In this document: positions 24,721-35,455 of the stretch, in pieces
Layout of the letters: each line of letters starts with the position of its first letter
Position numbering within the stretch: position 1 is the stretch's first letter
NCBI RefSeq assembly: GCF_963678635.1
Contig: NC_087062.1
Coordinates: 46,339,758 to 46,403,757, forward strand
Length of the DNA: 64,000 nt
Source of the DNA: Symsagittifera roscoffensis
Taxonomy: Eukaryota; Xenacoelomorpha; Acoela; Convolutidae
Direction: 5' to 3'
Notes under the pieces: model-generated
Databases searched by the model: none
Told to the model about the DNA's origin: nothing
Seen by the model: only the letters and a program-made list of their open reading frames with translations
Position numbers and translations under genes: made by a program

Positions 24721-27700
24721 CTTTTAATTTTATAAACCTATACGCCAGATTCTCTACTAATCGAACTTTTTATAAACGTGGCCAACGATAAAGTGATTCT
24801 TATCAAAATAGGTCGACGAGGTTAATAGAAAACAATAGCAAAGATAACGCTTAATCGTTTTATCTATTGATACGAGTTTTGTCGATAACGCTTACGAGTT
24901 TTGTCTCTTGAGAGGTTTGGAAGTATAGTCCATTGTTGAATGGTTTGATTTGAGTCTATGATTAGTTTACTAATCTTACCTCCCCCCTCCGATTCGGGGC
25001 GGGGGAGGGGGGTTGGGATGGCGATAGATTAATAATTACTTGAGACCTGCTTATAACCAATTCAACTACTTTTAAGTTTATAAACCTATACGCCAGATTC
25101 TCCAACAAACGCGGAGAACCTAAAATCACATTATAAAACTCAAAAACTGGACACAAAGTTAGAAAAAGACCGCATATTACACCTGCTTCTTCCTATTTTG
25201 TTTGAAGGAAAATGTGCAATTACATACATTTTTATGATTGCCTGGAATGCACTTCTTTCGAGACATCGAGAAGTTTAAAATTTTGGTAGACCTAGTTTCT
25301 TTTCGATTTTTAAAATAAATTGTTTCATTTTAGACTTGTTTTTTAAAGGTTTGTGTTGCATCGCAAGTGGTTCGAAACTCGACATAAATAAAAAACGGAA
25401 CTAATTCTACTAAAGTTTTAGAAATTCATTCCAGGCAAAAATGGAAGAAGTCAAGCTTGAGTAGATTCTTCCATCGTTAGAACAAAAATGTCAAAGTTTG
25501 TATTTTGTCTTTGTATAAATTTGGATATAAGTTTTTATAAGACAACACAACTAATCGAACTTTTTATAAACGTGGCCAACGATAAAGTGATTCTTATCAA
25601 AATAGGTCGACGAGGTTAATAGAAAACAGTAGCAAAGATAACGCTTAATCGTTTTATCTATTGATACGAGTTTTGTCGATAACGCTTACGAGTTTTGTCT
25701 CTTGAGAGGCTTGGAAGTATAGTCCATTGTTGAATGGTTTGATTTGAGTCTATGATTAGTTTACTAATCTTACCTCCCCCCTCCGATTCGGTTTGGGGCG
25801 GGGGAGGGGGGTTGGGATGGCGATAGATTAATAGATACTTGAGACCTGCTTATAACCAATTCAACTACTTTTAAGTTTATAAACCTATACGCCAGATTCT
25901 CCAACAAACGCGGAGAACCTAAAATCACATTATAAAACTCAAAAACTGGACACAAAGTTAGAAAAAGACCGCATATTACACCTGCTTCTTCCTATTTTGT
26001 TTGAAGGAAAATGTGCAATTACATACGTTTTTATGATTGCCTGGAATGCACTTCTTTCGAGACATCGAGAAGTTTAAAATTTTGGTAGACCTAGTTTCTT
26101 TCCGATTTTTAAAATAAATTGTTTCATTTTAGACTTGTTTTTTAAAGGTTTGTGTTGCATCGCAAGTGGTTCGAAACTCGACATAAATAAAAAACGGAAC
26201 TAGTTCTACTAAAGTTTTAGAAATTCATTCCAGGCAAAAATGGAAGAAGTCAAGCTTGAGTAGATTCTTCCATCGTTGGAACAAAAATGTCAAAGTTTTA
26301 ATTTTGTCTTTGTATAAATTTGGATATAAGTTTTTATAAGACAACACAACTAATCGAACTTTTTATAAACGTGGCCAACGATAAAGTGATTCTTATCAAA
26401 ATAGGTCGACGAGGTTAATAGAAAACAGTAGCAAAGATAACGCTTAATCGTTTTATCTATTGATACGAGTTTTGTCGATAACGCTTACGAGTTTTGTCTC
26501 TTGAGAGGTTTGGAAGTATAGTCCATTGTTGAATGGTTTGATTTGAGTCTATGATTAGTTTACTAATCTTACCTCCCCCCTCCGATTCGGGGCGGGGGAG
26601 GGGGGTTGGGATGGCGATAGATTAATAGATACTTGAGACCTGCTTATAACCAATTCAACTACTTTTAATTTTATAAACCTATACGCCAGATTCTCCAACA
26701 AACGCGGAGAACCTAAAATCACATTATAAAACTCAAAAACTGGACTCAAAGTTAGAAAAAGACCGCATTTTACACCTGCTTCTTCCTATTTTGTTTGAAG
26801 GAAAATGTGCAATTACATACATTTTTATGATTGCCTGGAATGCACTTCTTTCGAGACATCGAGAAGTTTAAAATTTTGGTAGACCTAGTTTCTTTCCGAT
26901 TTTTAAAATAAATTGTTTCATTTTAGACTTGTTTTTTAAAGGTTTGTGTTGCATCGCAAGTGGTTCGAAACTCGACATAAATAAAAAACGGAACTAGTTC
27001 TACTAAAGTTTTAGAAATTCATTCCAGGCAAAAATGGAAGAAGTCAAGCTTGAGTAGATTCTTCCATCGTTGGAACAAAAATGTCAAAGTTTTAATTTTG
27101 TCTTTGTATAAATTTGGATATAAGTTTTTATAAGACAACACAACTAATCGAACTTTTTATAAACGTGGCCAACGATAAAGTGATTCTTATCAAAATAGGT
27201 CGACGAGGTTAATAGAAAACAGTAGCAAAGATAACGCTTAATCGTTTTATCTATTGATACGAGTTTTGTCGATAACGCTTACGAGTTTTGTCTCTTGAGA
27301 GGTTTGGAAGTATAGTCCATTGTTGAATGGTTTGATTTGAGTCTATGATTAGTTTACTAATCTTACCTCCCCCCTCCGATTCGGTTTGGGGCGGGGGAGG
27401 GGGGTTGGGATGGCGATAGATTAATAGATACTTGAGACCTGCTTATAACCAATTCAACTACTTTTAATTTTATAAACCTATACGCCAGATTCTCCAACAA
27501 ACGCGGAGAACCTAAAATCACATTATAAAACTCAAAAACTGGACTCAAAGTTAGAAAAAGACCGCATTTTACACCTGCTTCTTCCTATTTTGTTTGAAGG
27601 AAAATGTGCAATTACATACATTTTTATGCTTGCCTGGAATGCACTTCTTTCGAGACATCGAGAAGTTTAAAATTTTGGTAGACCTAGTTTCTTTCCGATT

Positions 27701-28430
27701 TTTAAAATAAATTGTTTCATTTTAGACTTGTTTTTTAAAGGTTTGTGTTGCATCGCAAGTGGTTCGAAACTCGACATAAATAAAAAACGGAACTAGTTCT
27801 ACTAAAGTTTTAGAAATTCATTCCAGGCAAAAATGGAAGAAGTCAAGCTTGAGTAGATTCTTCCATCGTTGGAACAAAAATGTCAAAGTTTTAATTTTGT
27901 CTTTGTATAAATTTGGATATAAGTTTTTATAAGACAACACAACTAATCGAACTTTTTATAAACGTGGCCAACGATAAAGTGATTCTTATCAAAATAGGTC
28001 GACGAGGTTAATAGAAAACAGTAGCAAAGATAACGCTTAATCGTTTTATCTATTGATACGAGTTTTGTCGATAACGCTTACGAGTTTTGTCTCTTGAGAG
28101 GTTTGGAAGTATAGTCCATTGTTGAATGGTTTGATTTGAGTCTATGATTAGTTTACTAATCTTACCTCCCCCCTCCGTTTCGGTTTGGGGCGGGGGAGGG
28201 GGGTTGGGATGGCGATAGATTAATAGATACTTGAGACCTGCTTATAACCAATTCAACTACTTTTAATTTTATAAACCTATACGCCAGATTCTCCAACAAA
28301 CGCGGAGAACCTAAAATCACATTATAAAACTCAAAAACTGGACTCAAAGTAAGAAAAAGACCGCATATTACACTTGCTTCTTCCTATTTTGTTTGAAGGA
28401 AAATGTGCAATTACATACATTTTTATGATG
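24721..28430 (+). repeat. Tandem array of a ~797-bp unit, about 4.6 copies
   Basis: The landmark CTAATCGAAC starts units at 24756, 25551, 26350, 27144 and 27943, giving periods of 795, 799, 794 and 799. The last unit is cut at ~28430. Copies differ by only a few per cent, so the array is young or homogenised. Each unit carries a C-run/G-run block (GGGGCGGGGGAGGGGGG followed by TTGGG), a stem-loop with arms ATGGAAGAA and TTCTTCCAT around CAAGCTTG, and two internal copies of GATAACGCTTA. Units 1 and 3 lack a TTTG insertion that units 2, 4 and 5 have. The left edge joins an internal unit fragment (24721-24755) directly to the CTAATCG landmark. I find no rRNA, snRNA, histone or spliced-leader gene in the unit. 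Confidence 0.95.
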
Positions 28431-28654
28431 CCGCAGGTTTTTGGCTTAAATAGAGGTCAGAGAACTAACCCTGGAAACTTGTTTACCACGGAGCATTGAT
28501 CGCCCAAATAAAAAAACGGAAAAACTTTTTTCATAAATTTTTCTTGACACTAAAAAACAATTCAGTCGGTCAATTGATTGCAACCTTTATAAACTTCAGC
28601 CACCTGCTCGCGTTTGAAAATGTCTTTTATAGTGTTTTGCCGTTTTTCCTTGGG

Positions 28655-28735
28655 GGGACAGATAGCTCAATCGGTCATAACGAGGGGGGGGGGGGGGGGG
28701 GTAACGGGGATCGTGATTAAACTTTCGACTGAAAT
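28655..28735 (+). mobile_element. tRNA-like SINE head with poly(G) insertion
   Basis: GATAGCTCAATCGGTCATAA resembles a tRNA A-box arm, and GGGGATCGTGATTAAAC later resembles a degenerate B-box. Between them lies a run of about 19 G residues (28684-28702). It could be a tRNA pseudogene or a SINE head. It is not a functional tRNA, since no cloverleaf can be drawn through the G run. Confidence 0.35.
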
Positions 28736-28790
28736 TTGACCCTGCGTAATCACACAAAACACTGCTAACATTTGAGTAATCAATTTACCT

Positions 28791-28796
28791 TTAATT
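28791..28796 (-). terminator. Candidate NCK polyadenylation signal
   Basis: On the minus strand this reads ATTAAA, ~145 bases after the NCK stop codon. Another ATTAAA lies nearer, at about 28885. Weak evidence only. Confidence 0.25.
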
Positions 28797-28938
28797 TCCA
28801 TACTCGAAAAAACTACAAATTTAAATAGTAAACTGTGATCATAGCAAAGGATTTAGTACAAATTTTGAGATAATCAGGTTCAGTTTAATTTTTACATACT
28901 TTGGAGAAAAAAGTTCAATATAGATCTACTTCTACAGT

Positions 28939-31900
28939 TCACATGCGTGCGGGCACCTTGAGTGGTTTGATCAGCATTAGTCGGGAGGCGCTGGCATCTG
29001 TGAAGATAGCGTTAGTTTTGTAGTGATTCAACAGCTCTTCCATTGTGGAGAACTCCTTGCTCCCTATCTTCAATCGACTAGGGAAGCCTCCTAGGGATTT
29101 GACGAGAAAGTGACGGTTTTTGATATTCGCTTTCAAGGACAGTGTGAAGTCTCCTGGCTACAAAAAGATAAAATTTTCCTTAAAAGTTTTTGAGACAATA
29201 AATAATATATATTTTTTTGATAACTGATTGACTAAAAACGTGAGGAGTAAACAGAAACTTAAATTTGGCGCTTTGGTTAGCTAAAAAGGACTCACGTTGG
29301 ATTCGCTGTCTCGAATTAAGTAGTCACCGAAGTCACCGTAGTACTTGAACAAAATCTCGCACTGGTTGCGAAAAATTCTGCCAAAATACCAATCCTCATT
29401 CTGAAACATGCCCATTCTCGGAGGGAGCTCGAAAGGCAGCGCCAGGGGCGAGACGAACCCCATGCCCTTCTCAGACGCGAAGGAGTCTCTATCTTTGTCG
29501 TGGATGTGGATTCCAGAGAAGGGAGCCTGCAGATGCTTCATTGGGGAGTCTACTGACACTGACAGGGGAGTGGACAGGTTGGTCTTGGAACCCCCACCGC
29601 CACTGTTGTGACTGTAGCTGTGCTTTAACTGAGGAGAAGCATGTCTACTGAATTGCTGGTGCAGTTGATGAGCAGCTGCTGTTGTTGTTGGTTGCTGGGA
29701 CGACGAGGAGGACGAAATGCGCACAAAAGACTTCTGCACAAGCCCAGTCTCTCCCCGGTTGCTTTGGTTGCTCGCCTCCCACAGTTGAGCATTTTGAGAG
29801 CACTCTCTCAGAATGTGCAGCTGGTCTCCTTGGGCGATTTTCAGTTCTAACTGGGTTTTTGGCTGGTAAGACGCGATTGCCACTCCCTGGATGGTTGGAA
29901 CAGCGCCCACTAAAACAGTTAACATCGAAAGTTGAAGAACACTTTCACAATATTGAAAAAACTAAAAAGATTATCGGTATACCTGCAATATTCCCATTGA
30001 ATGACGTGAAAATTCAGCTTAAGAAGCAATATAACTGACTCACCATTCGCAACACTGCTAGCACCACACGATTCCTCAAACGCAGAGTCCCGTTTCTTCT
30101 CGTCATTGATTGGCAGGTGGCCGTGATTGTTCTGGACTACATAGTTGCTGGGGAACCATCCCGAGGCCAGACTGCTCTGGTTCACACCCCTCCACCAGCC
30201 ATCGCTTGCCCTCTCTAGCACCACCACCTCCTCGCCGGGCTTCAACTCCAGTTCATCGGGTCTCTGTGCTTTGTACGTATATCTAACAAATCAATAACAC
30301 CCCACTCTTGTCCTGTTAACCTTCAGAAGATTCAAGCATATTAAAGAAAAATTAAATGCAAATAAAACAAGAATCACCAATTGTCGGGCAAGAAACGCAT
30401 TAAGTTCCAACTACAATAAGTATTTCAATTTTAAATATATATATATATATATATATATTTTGTTTTTTTTCGAAAACGAATCGAAAATAAGCTTCTCGTA
30501 TGAGATATTATTATCTAAACTAAGATAAATCAATACAACAATCTGAAGAAAAAATTTCCTCGCATCCAATTTCCCGATTTAGATTAGTTTAAAGAAGGGA
30601 ACGTTTTTGATAACCTTCTAAAATCATAAATGAAACTTCAAATTCACAACTGAAAAAGCATCAGCATCACTAGCGTGTAACTTGCATCTCCTGGGCTTTA
30701 AACAGATTGATGAACGTGAAAAATACTAATATATGAAAAATACAAAAAAAATAAACTCAACGAGGACATCCAACAACGCTTTCTATACCATAAATTGAAC
30801 TATTTAAAACAAATTCAATTCGAAAGTTCTTTTCTAGCTGAAATGAACAAATCTCCAAAACTACTGGGTTTCAGATATTCTTATTTTATAATCTAATAAA
30901 ATAAGAATATCTGAAACCCAGTAGTTTTGGAGGTTTGTTCATTTTAGCTAGAAAAGAAAAATTTTGAATTTGTCAAAAAAAAAGTTCAATTTATGATATA
31001 GAAAGCATTGTTGGATGTCCTCTTCTATTCTAACTGTTTAATTTATTTTTTTGTAATTTTCATATATTAGCGTTATCCACGTTCATCGATCTTTTTGAAG
31101 CCCAGGAGATGCAAGTTACACGCTAGTAATGTTGAAGCTCTTTTAGTTGTGAATTTGAATTTATGATTTTAGAAGGTTATCAAAAACGTTCCCTTCTTTA
31201 AACTTATCTAAATCGGGAAATTGGATGCGAGGAAGTTTTTTCTTTAAATTTTTAAAATTTTGTATTGGTTTATCTTAGCTTAGATAATAAAATCTCATAC
31301 GAAAAGCATAATTTCGATTCTTTTTCAATCATTATTTGATACTAAATAGTTTAAGTTTTAAAAAAAATTACTGACCGGATTCAAGCGTAAATCCTTAGCC
31401 GTTACTAGTTTTCTTACTAAGTAGTTAAATTTGAATTTTCGAGAAATTAAGCATGTTTGCTGCATAAACGATTGAATACTGCACACACGATTCAGTGGTT
31501 TTGTTAAACTAGTTGTTAACCCGAAAAAAAATATATTCTGATTTGATAACGCTTGCTAATCGCAAGCCTAAACACTACCATGAAAATTAGTGGCAGCACA
31601 ATAAATTAACCAATGTGGCAACTAAGCCGACAAATCATAAGCAGACAAACGAAAGTCCGACAATTCAATTTTTCCCGGAAAAAATTTTCAATTTCAAACA
31701 TATTGAAAAAAAATTCCTGCTGGGACTCGAAACTCAGACCTTATTGTACAACGGGCAACCGCGTTACCTCTAGGCTAAGTGAGAAGCCGTCTCGAAGTTG
31801 CTGAGGTTCACTAATAAAGCAAATTCAGAAATTCTTAAGAATGAGTAACAAAATTATTTTTTTTCCGGGAAAAAACTATAATTCCCGATTACAAGACACT

Positions 31901-33277
31901 TGCTTTCGCAAAAATCAAGACTGAACGGGCTTGAGCAGTCACATTTTGAAGCCACATCTAAAACCACTGAGAAAAATGTGACATCAACGCCATAGATAAA
32001 ACACAAACCATTTAGATAAAACACATCGCCACGAAATTGAGGTGTCTGTTAGAATCCGATGTTTGAAGTATGCGTATGCATCATTAACTAGCATTTCGTT
32101 GTTTTTATTTGTCATAAGAATTTCCATTGTCAACTCGAACTCGAGAGCAATAACAATGAAATTATGATCTCTCGTGTATACGTTTGGCAACATTATCAAT
32201 CAAGCGATAATTGTGTAGGTATGTGTAAATGATTTGAGTCCTGTGTTAATTTTGTCTCTAATATGCTGCGCAAAATAATTTCTTGGCTAATTGCTCAGTT
32301 GCGTGGCCTTATCGATTTAATCCTTTCTATTGAGAGCTTATCAAATTAATCCGGTCATTCACTAGTTTGGCAACAGCCCGGACAATTTTGTCTGGGAACC
32401 AAATGTCTTGGACACTTTTTGCATTTTGGACTTTTTTATCGGGACATAAATGTCTGGGACACAAATGTCCTGACACGGACAGATGTGAGTTTTCTTTGGA
32501 ATGTCTGGAATAAGCAATGGAAAAACCCATTTCTATGCCATCGTACCTTCACACTCCGTGACTGGTCAGAACAATACTTATAGGAGCAAACACAAGCAAC
32601 AAGCGGCAAAAAGAATTCTAGAAAAAAAACGATAACTGGAGTCGCAATATTTAGGAAGCATTGCTTGTGTAGTTACTTTCAAAAATATTCTGGTTCCCGT
32701 TCTTTTCTCAACTGCTTCTAGAACCAGACCGCAAAAATTTTAAAGAGTTTCTCTCTCAACATATTTTTAAAATAGTTACAACTTACCTGACTTTTGCGAC
32801 AAAATCCACCAGTTCGTGGTGAGCAGTAGGACTCTGTCCATTGTCACAAGATGTGTCGAAATAATTCTCCGAGCCACCTTTAGAAGGCGTGATGAACTTG
32901 GGCATTAGTACATTGTCATTGAACGATTTGGACTCTTCAGAACTGCTCGGAAACTTTTCCTCATTTGCGGTGTTCAGCCCCGAGACGTGGGATACAGCTT
33001 GTGGACTGGATATTTCATTGGCCACAGGGGGCTTTTTTGCTCCTGATTTCTTCCCTCGCGAACTTTTTCGAAATAATCTTGACAGAAATGAGTCTCCATT
33101 CACTCTAATATAGGATGAAGGGATGAGGCCGGTCTGACCCAGTGCATTTTTGACTCTCCACCACTCCCCAGTGGCGTCAACTACTGTCAATTTTTCGCCT
33201 TTGTAAAGAGGAAGTTCGTGCAATCCACTCGGAATATAATTCAGCTTAGCAACAACCTGGTCAGCTTCCCGACCCAT
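28939..33277 (-). CDS. NCK1: NCK-type SH3-SH3-SH3-SH2 adaptor, complete
   Basis: Four exons join in phase: 33277-32787, 30282-30044, 29909-29296 and 29157-28939 (TGA stop). Together they give 1563 bases, or 520 residues; human NCK1/2 have ~380. Domains: SH3-1 at residues ~6-60 (EWWRVKN, IPSSY), SH3-2 at ~160-217 (DGWWRG, GWFPSNYV), a diverged SH3-3 at ~252-312, a Ser/Gln/His-rich linker, and SH2 at ~416-512. The SH2 has the phosphotyrosine-binding Arg443 in YLIRDSES and the NCK-typical KEFSTMEELLNHYK. NCK links phosphotyrosine receptors to WASP/WAVE and PAK to drive actin assembly in the cytoplasm. The extra length comes from the inter-SH3-1/2 linker and the SH3-3/SH2 linker. The start context is GGGCAATGGG. 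The symbol marks the family; I cannot separate NCK1 from NCK2 orthology. SH3-3 has lost key ligand residues (see findings). Confidence 0.95.
30435..30458. repeat. (TA)n microsatellite
   Basis: Twelve uninterrupted AT dinucleotides in NCK intron 1, ten bases from the fold-back element. Confidence 0.9.
30468..31328. mobile_element. Fold-back (palindromic) element in NCK intron 1
   Basis: Two arms of about 425 bases are inverted copies of each other around a 6-base centre (AATCTA at 30890-30895). The innermost ~49 bases of each arm differ at about one position. Outer parts are roughly 85-90 per cent alike by eye, with small indels, out to the TTCGAAAAC/TTCGATTC ends. No coding frame. It may be a fold-back or MITE-type DNA transposon, or an inverted duplication. 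A transcript would form a very long hairpin. Confidence 0.9.
31551..31567 (+). repeat. Dispersed stem-loop word GCTTGCTAATCGCAAGC
   Basis: Six-base arms GCTTGC/GCAAGC enclose TAATC. Variants with the same loop position occur at 34912-34932, 46966-46985 and, decayed, near 15622, 16607, 17166 and 51965. It probably marks a shared mobile-element end or core. Confidence 0.5.
31605..31815 (-). mobile_element. tRNA-derived SINE, best preserved copy
   Basis: Read on the minus strand it starts with CTTAGCCTAGAGGTAACGC (A-box like). A B-box GTTTCGAGTCCCAGC follows about 40 bases later, then the body CCGGGAAAAATTGAATTGTC and GTCGGCTTAGTTGCCACAT. The spacing of A and B boxes fits a tRNA-derived Pol III promoter. 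Confidence 0.75.
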
Positions 33278-34204
33278 TGCCCTTTTTAACCACCCGTTTA
33301 ACGGAATATATCAAAGTTCAGGTATCGCTCGTCTATATTTCATGGTTCGTTCGTATTATCTAATGATTAATTTGCATCAGCTTCTGACTCAATCCCCCAG
33401 GTGAATAATTCATTTTCGTGAAAAAGTCTAACACTGTGAGCCAATCGCAATACAATTTCTTTTGGAATTTGGAAACCCTATCTAGGTATTGACAGCTGTA
33501 GTATTGCACATCTGAAAAAAATAATCACTTGAAGTTGTGCCGCTCCACTTCAGCCTTTAAGTTTTCAATTATTATGACATCTTATTCAACCTCAATTTTA
33601 TTCAGAACAACCATTTGAGCACGATTCCACTTCAAAAATTGGATATATTGAAGTTGAAGTCACTTCTAGAGCTATTAAAAAGGTTAGGCCACAACTAAAG
33701 GTGGTTTCAAAGATTACACGACGAAAAAGCACTGAACTCAAAATAGGAGCTTTTCTGAGTCACGGTCACCTTAGACAAAGAGACGAAGCGGAGCTTCTTG
33801 CCAATTGCGACATTACACAAATTAGCCTCGCAAACTAGCTGACAGAAAATGAAACCGATTTTTTTTAAACATTTCAAACCAAAACAAAAAATCCAAATAC
33901 TGGTCTCAAATGATGCTTCATATGAGGAAAACAGATCAGCAACATAATCTCCGGCGTTTAATAAGTGTTAAGAAACACTTATTGAGCCGAGAAAAATAGG
34001 GTTAACACCCGTTGAGCCGAAAACAATTTTTTTTCATGATAAATTTGAGCTAGTAAGTAAATATAAAATGCTGTTTTTCTTCCATTCAAGCGACAAAAAA
34101 TGAAGTTAAGAAGCCGATATACCATAAATCAAACCATATAGGCCAAAAATAAGCTTTTGAGCTTAAAAAAAGGGCAATCATACAAAGTCAGGGGCTAGTA
34201 GATT

Positions 34205-34375
34205 TGAAAAGTCCGTGATGCGACAACTAAGCTGGCAAAACTGACAGACATACAATGGGTCGACCAGAAACTTTCAATTTGCAAAAAAGAGGTCTTGACC
34301 GGATTTGAACCAAGGATCTTGACCGTTCGAGGCATGGTCGTGTTACGTCTAATCTGAAGGTGCCCGAAAAGCTAC
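34205..34375 (-). mobile_element. tRNA-derived SINE-like element
   Basis: On the minus strand a B-box GGTTCAAATCCGGTC is preceded by ATTAGACGTAACACG. The body word CAGCTTAGTTGTCGCATC of the family follows downstream. Confidence 0.65.
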
Positions 34376-34401
34376 GGAACTTGAATATAATGTAAATCAA
34401 G

Positions 34402-34788
34402 CAGTAGCGTGCCGAGGGGGAGGGAGGCAGTTGATCCTCCCATCCCTCAATTCAGGTTGCCAAATTTTTCCAAAGGGTCGCCCCTTTTGGTATAATTTTA
34501 CGACATCCATTTTTGGCTGGCCAACGTCAAAAATTTTGTAACGGCTCCTTGTGCCCCATTAAAAATAACTTTGAGGAGGGAGCGCGCGCCGAAAAAAACA
34601 CTATGTTTTGGTCAAATACTTTTCAAAAGTGCTCAAAACGTCATTTTTTGACTGTTTTTTACTCGAAAATTTGCCTACGGCGCGGAAAATTTTTGACAAA
34701 TCAGGGTCCTTTTAGTATTTTTGGAGAGCTCGGAAAATCAAATAACTCGACTAAAAAAGTTCGACAAAATTTCTGCGCACGCCACTGA
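34402..34788. mobile_element. hAT-type MITE, CAGTGGCGTG ends
   Basis: 387 bases. The left end is CAGTAGCGTGCC and the right end read inward is CAGTGGCGTGCGC. Flanks are AAATCAAG (34394-34401) and AAATCTAG (34789-34796), an 8-bp duplication with one change. The interior is homologous to the CAGGGGCGGAT MITEs at 17499 and 35456 although the termini differ. Confidence 0.8.
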
Positions 34789-34845
34789 AATCTAGTTCAT
34801 CATAATCATTTGATAACTTGTTCAAAATCATTTGATAAAAATCAT

Positions 34846-34932
34846 CAAGACCTATATAAGGAGTCTTCACTACGTTCATTACTCTTACAAATTCTATATT
34901 TCGATTTGACAACGCTTGCTAGTCGCAAGCGT
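34846..34932 (+). repeat. Dispersed motif pair (CACTACGTTCATTACTC word plus stem-loop)
   Basis: The word CTTCACTACGTTCATTACTC (from ~34865) is followed within 40 bases by the perfect stem-loop ACGCTTGC-TAGTC-GCAAGCGT at 34912-34932. Both words are repeated separately elsewhere in the window, so this copy suggests they belong to one element. Confidence 0.45.
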
Positions 34933-35455
34933 AATTAATTGCAGTTTTTAAAGAATTGATAAATTGACGAATAGTTTTTTTTTAAATACGTACCAAAAAA
35001 GCAGTAATTAAAAGCGCTGAATTGGAGTGAGGTATTGAAGGTAAGACCAAACCAAAGAGTGACTCTCAATTCTTAATCTAATTTGGCCATTGAATGATTG
35101 ATTAATTTGATACAAGTTTTGAACAAACTAGAAACAGTCATGCTGGTGTCACCGCGATATAAAATTCTATCTAACAGCTCCGAAAATTGAAGCGGTCCAA
35201 GTGGATAGTTTGCATGATTAAAGCTGAAAAATAAACAAAAATCCACTTGCGGAAAAACTTAAGTTCAGAGCCATTCTTTTGATTAAGTCACTACACCATT
35301 TTCCAAAACGTCAATAGGAGTAATCAAAACTGGCATATAGATCATCACACTTTTCAGATTTTTGCGACAGCTAAAATGTATATTTGAAAACGAAACGATT
35401 GTATACCACGAATATTGTACAGTAATCAGAATCAGTCAGATCGAATATGTAAGAC

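Noticed and set aside
24962-28347. Five conserved minus-strand ORFs of 61-64 codons, one per array unit
   Set aside because: They are conserved only because the tandem units are nearly identical at DNA level. They run through the G/C homopolymer block, and no domain is recognisable. Their ends shift with the TTTG insertion.
28655-28735. Functional tRNA gene
   Set aside because: A ~19-base G run interrupts the middle and no cloverleaf can be formed.
29281-30038. Plus-strand ORFs of 67-118 codons over NCK exons
   Set aside because: They are antisense shadows of the NCK SH3-3/SH2 exons on the minus strand.
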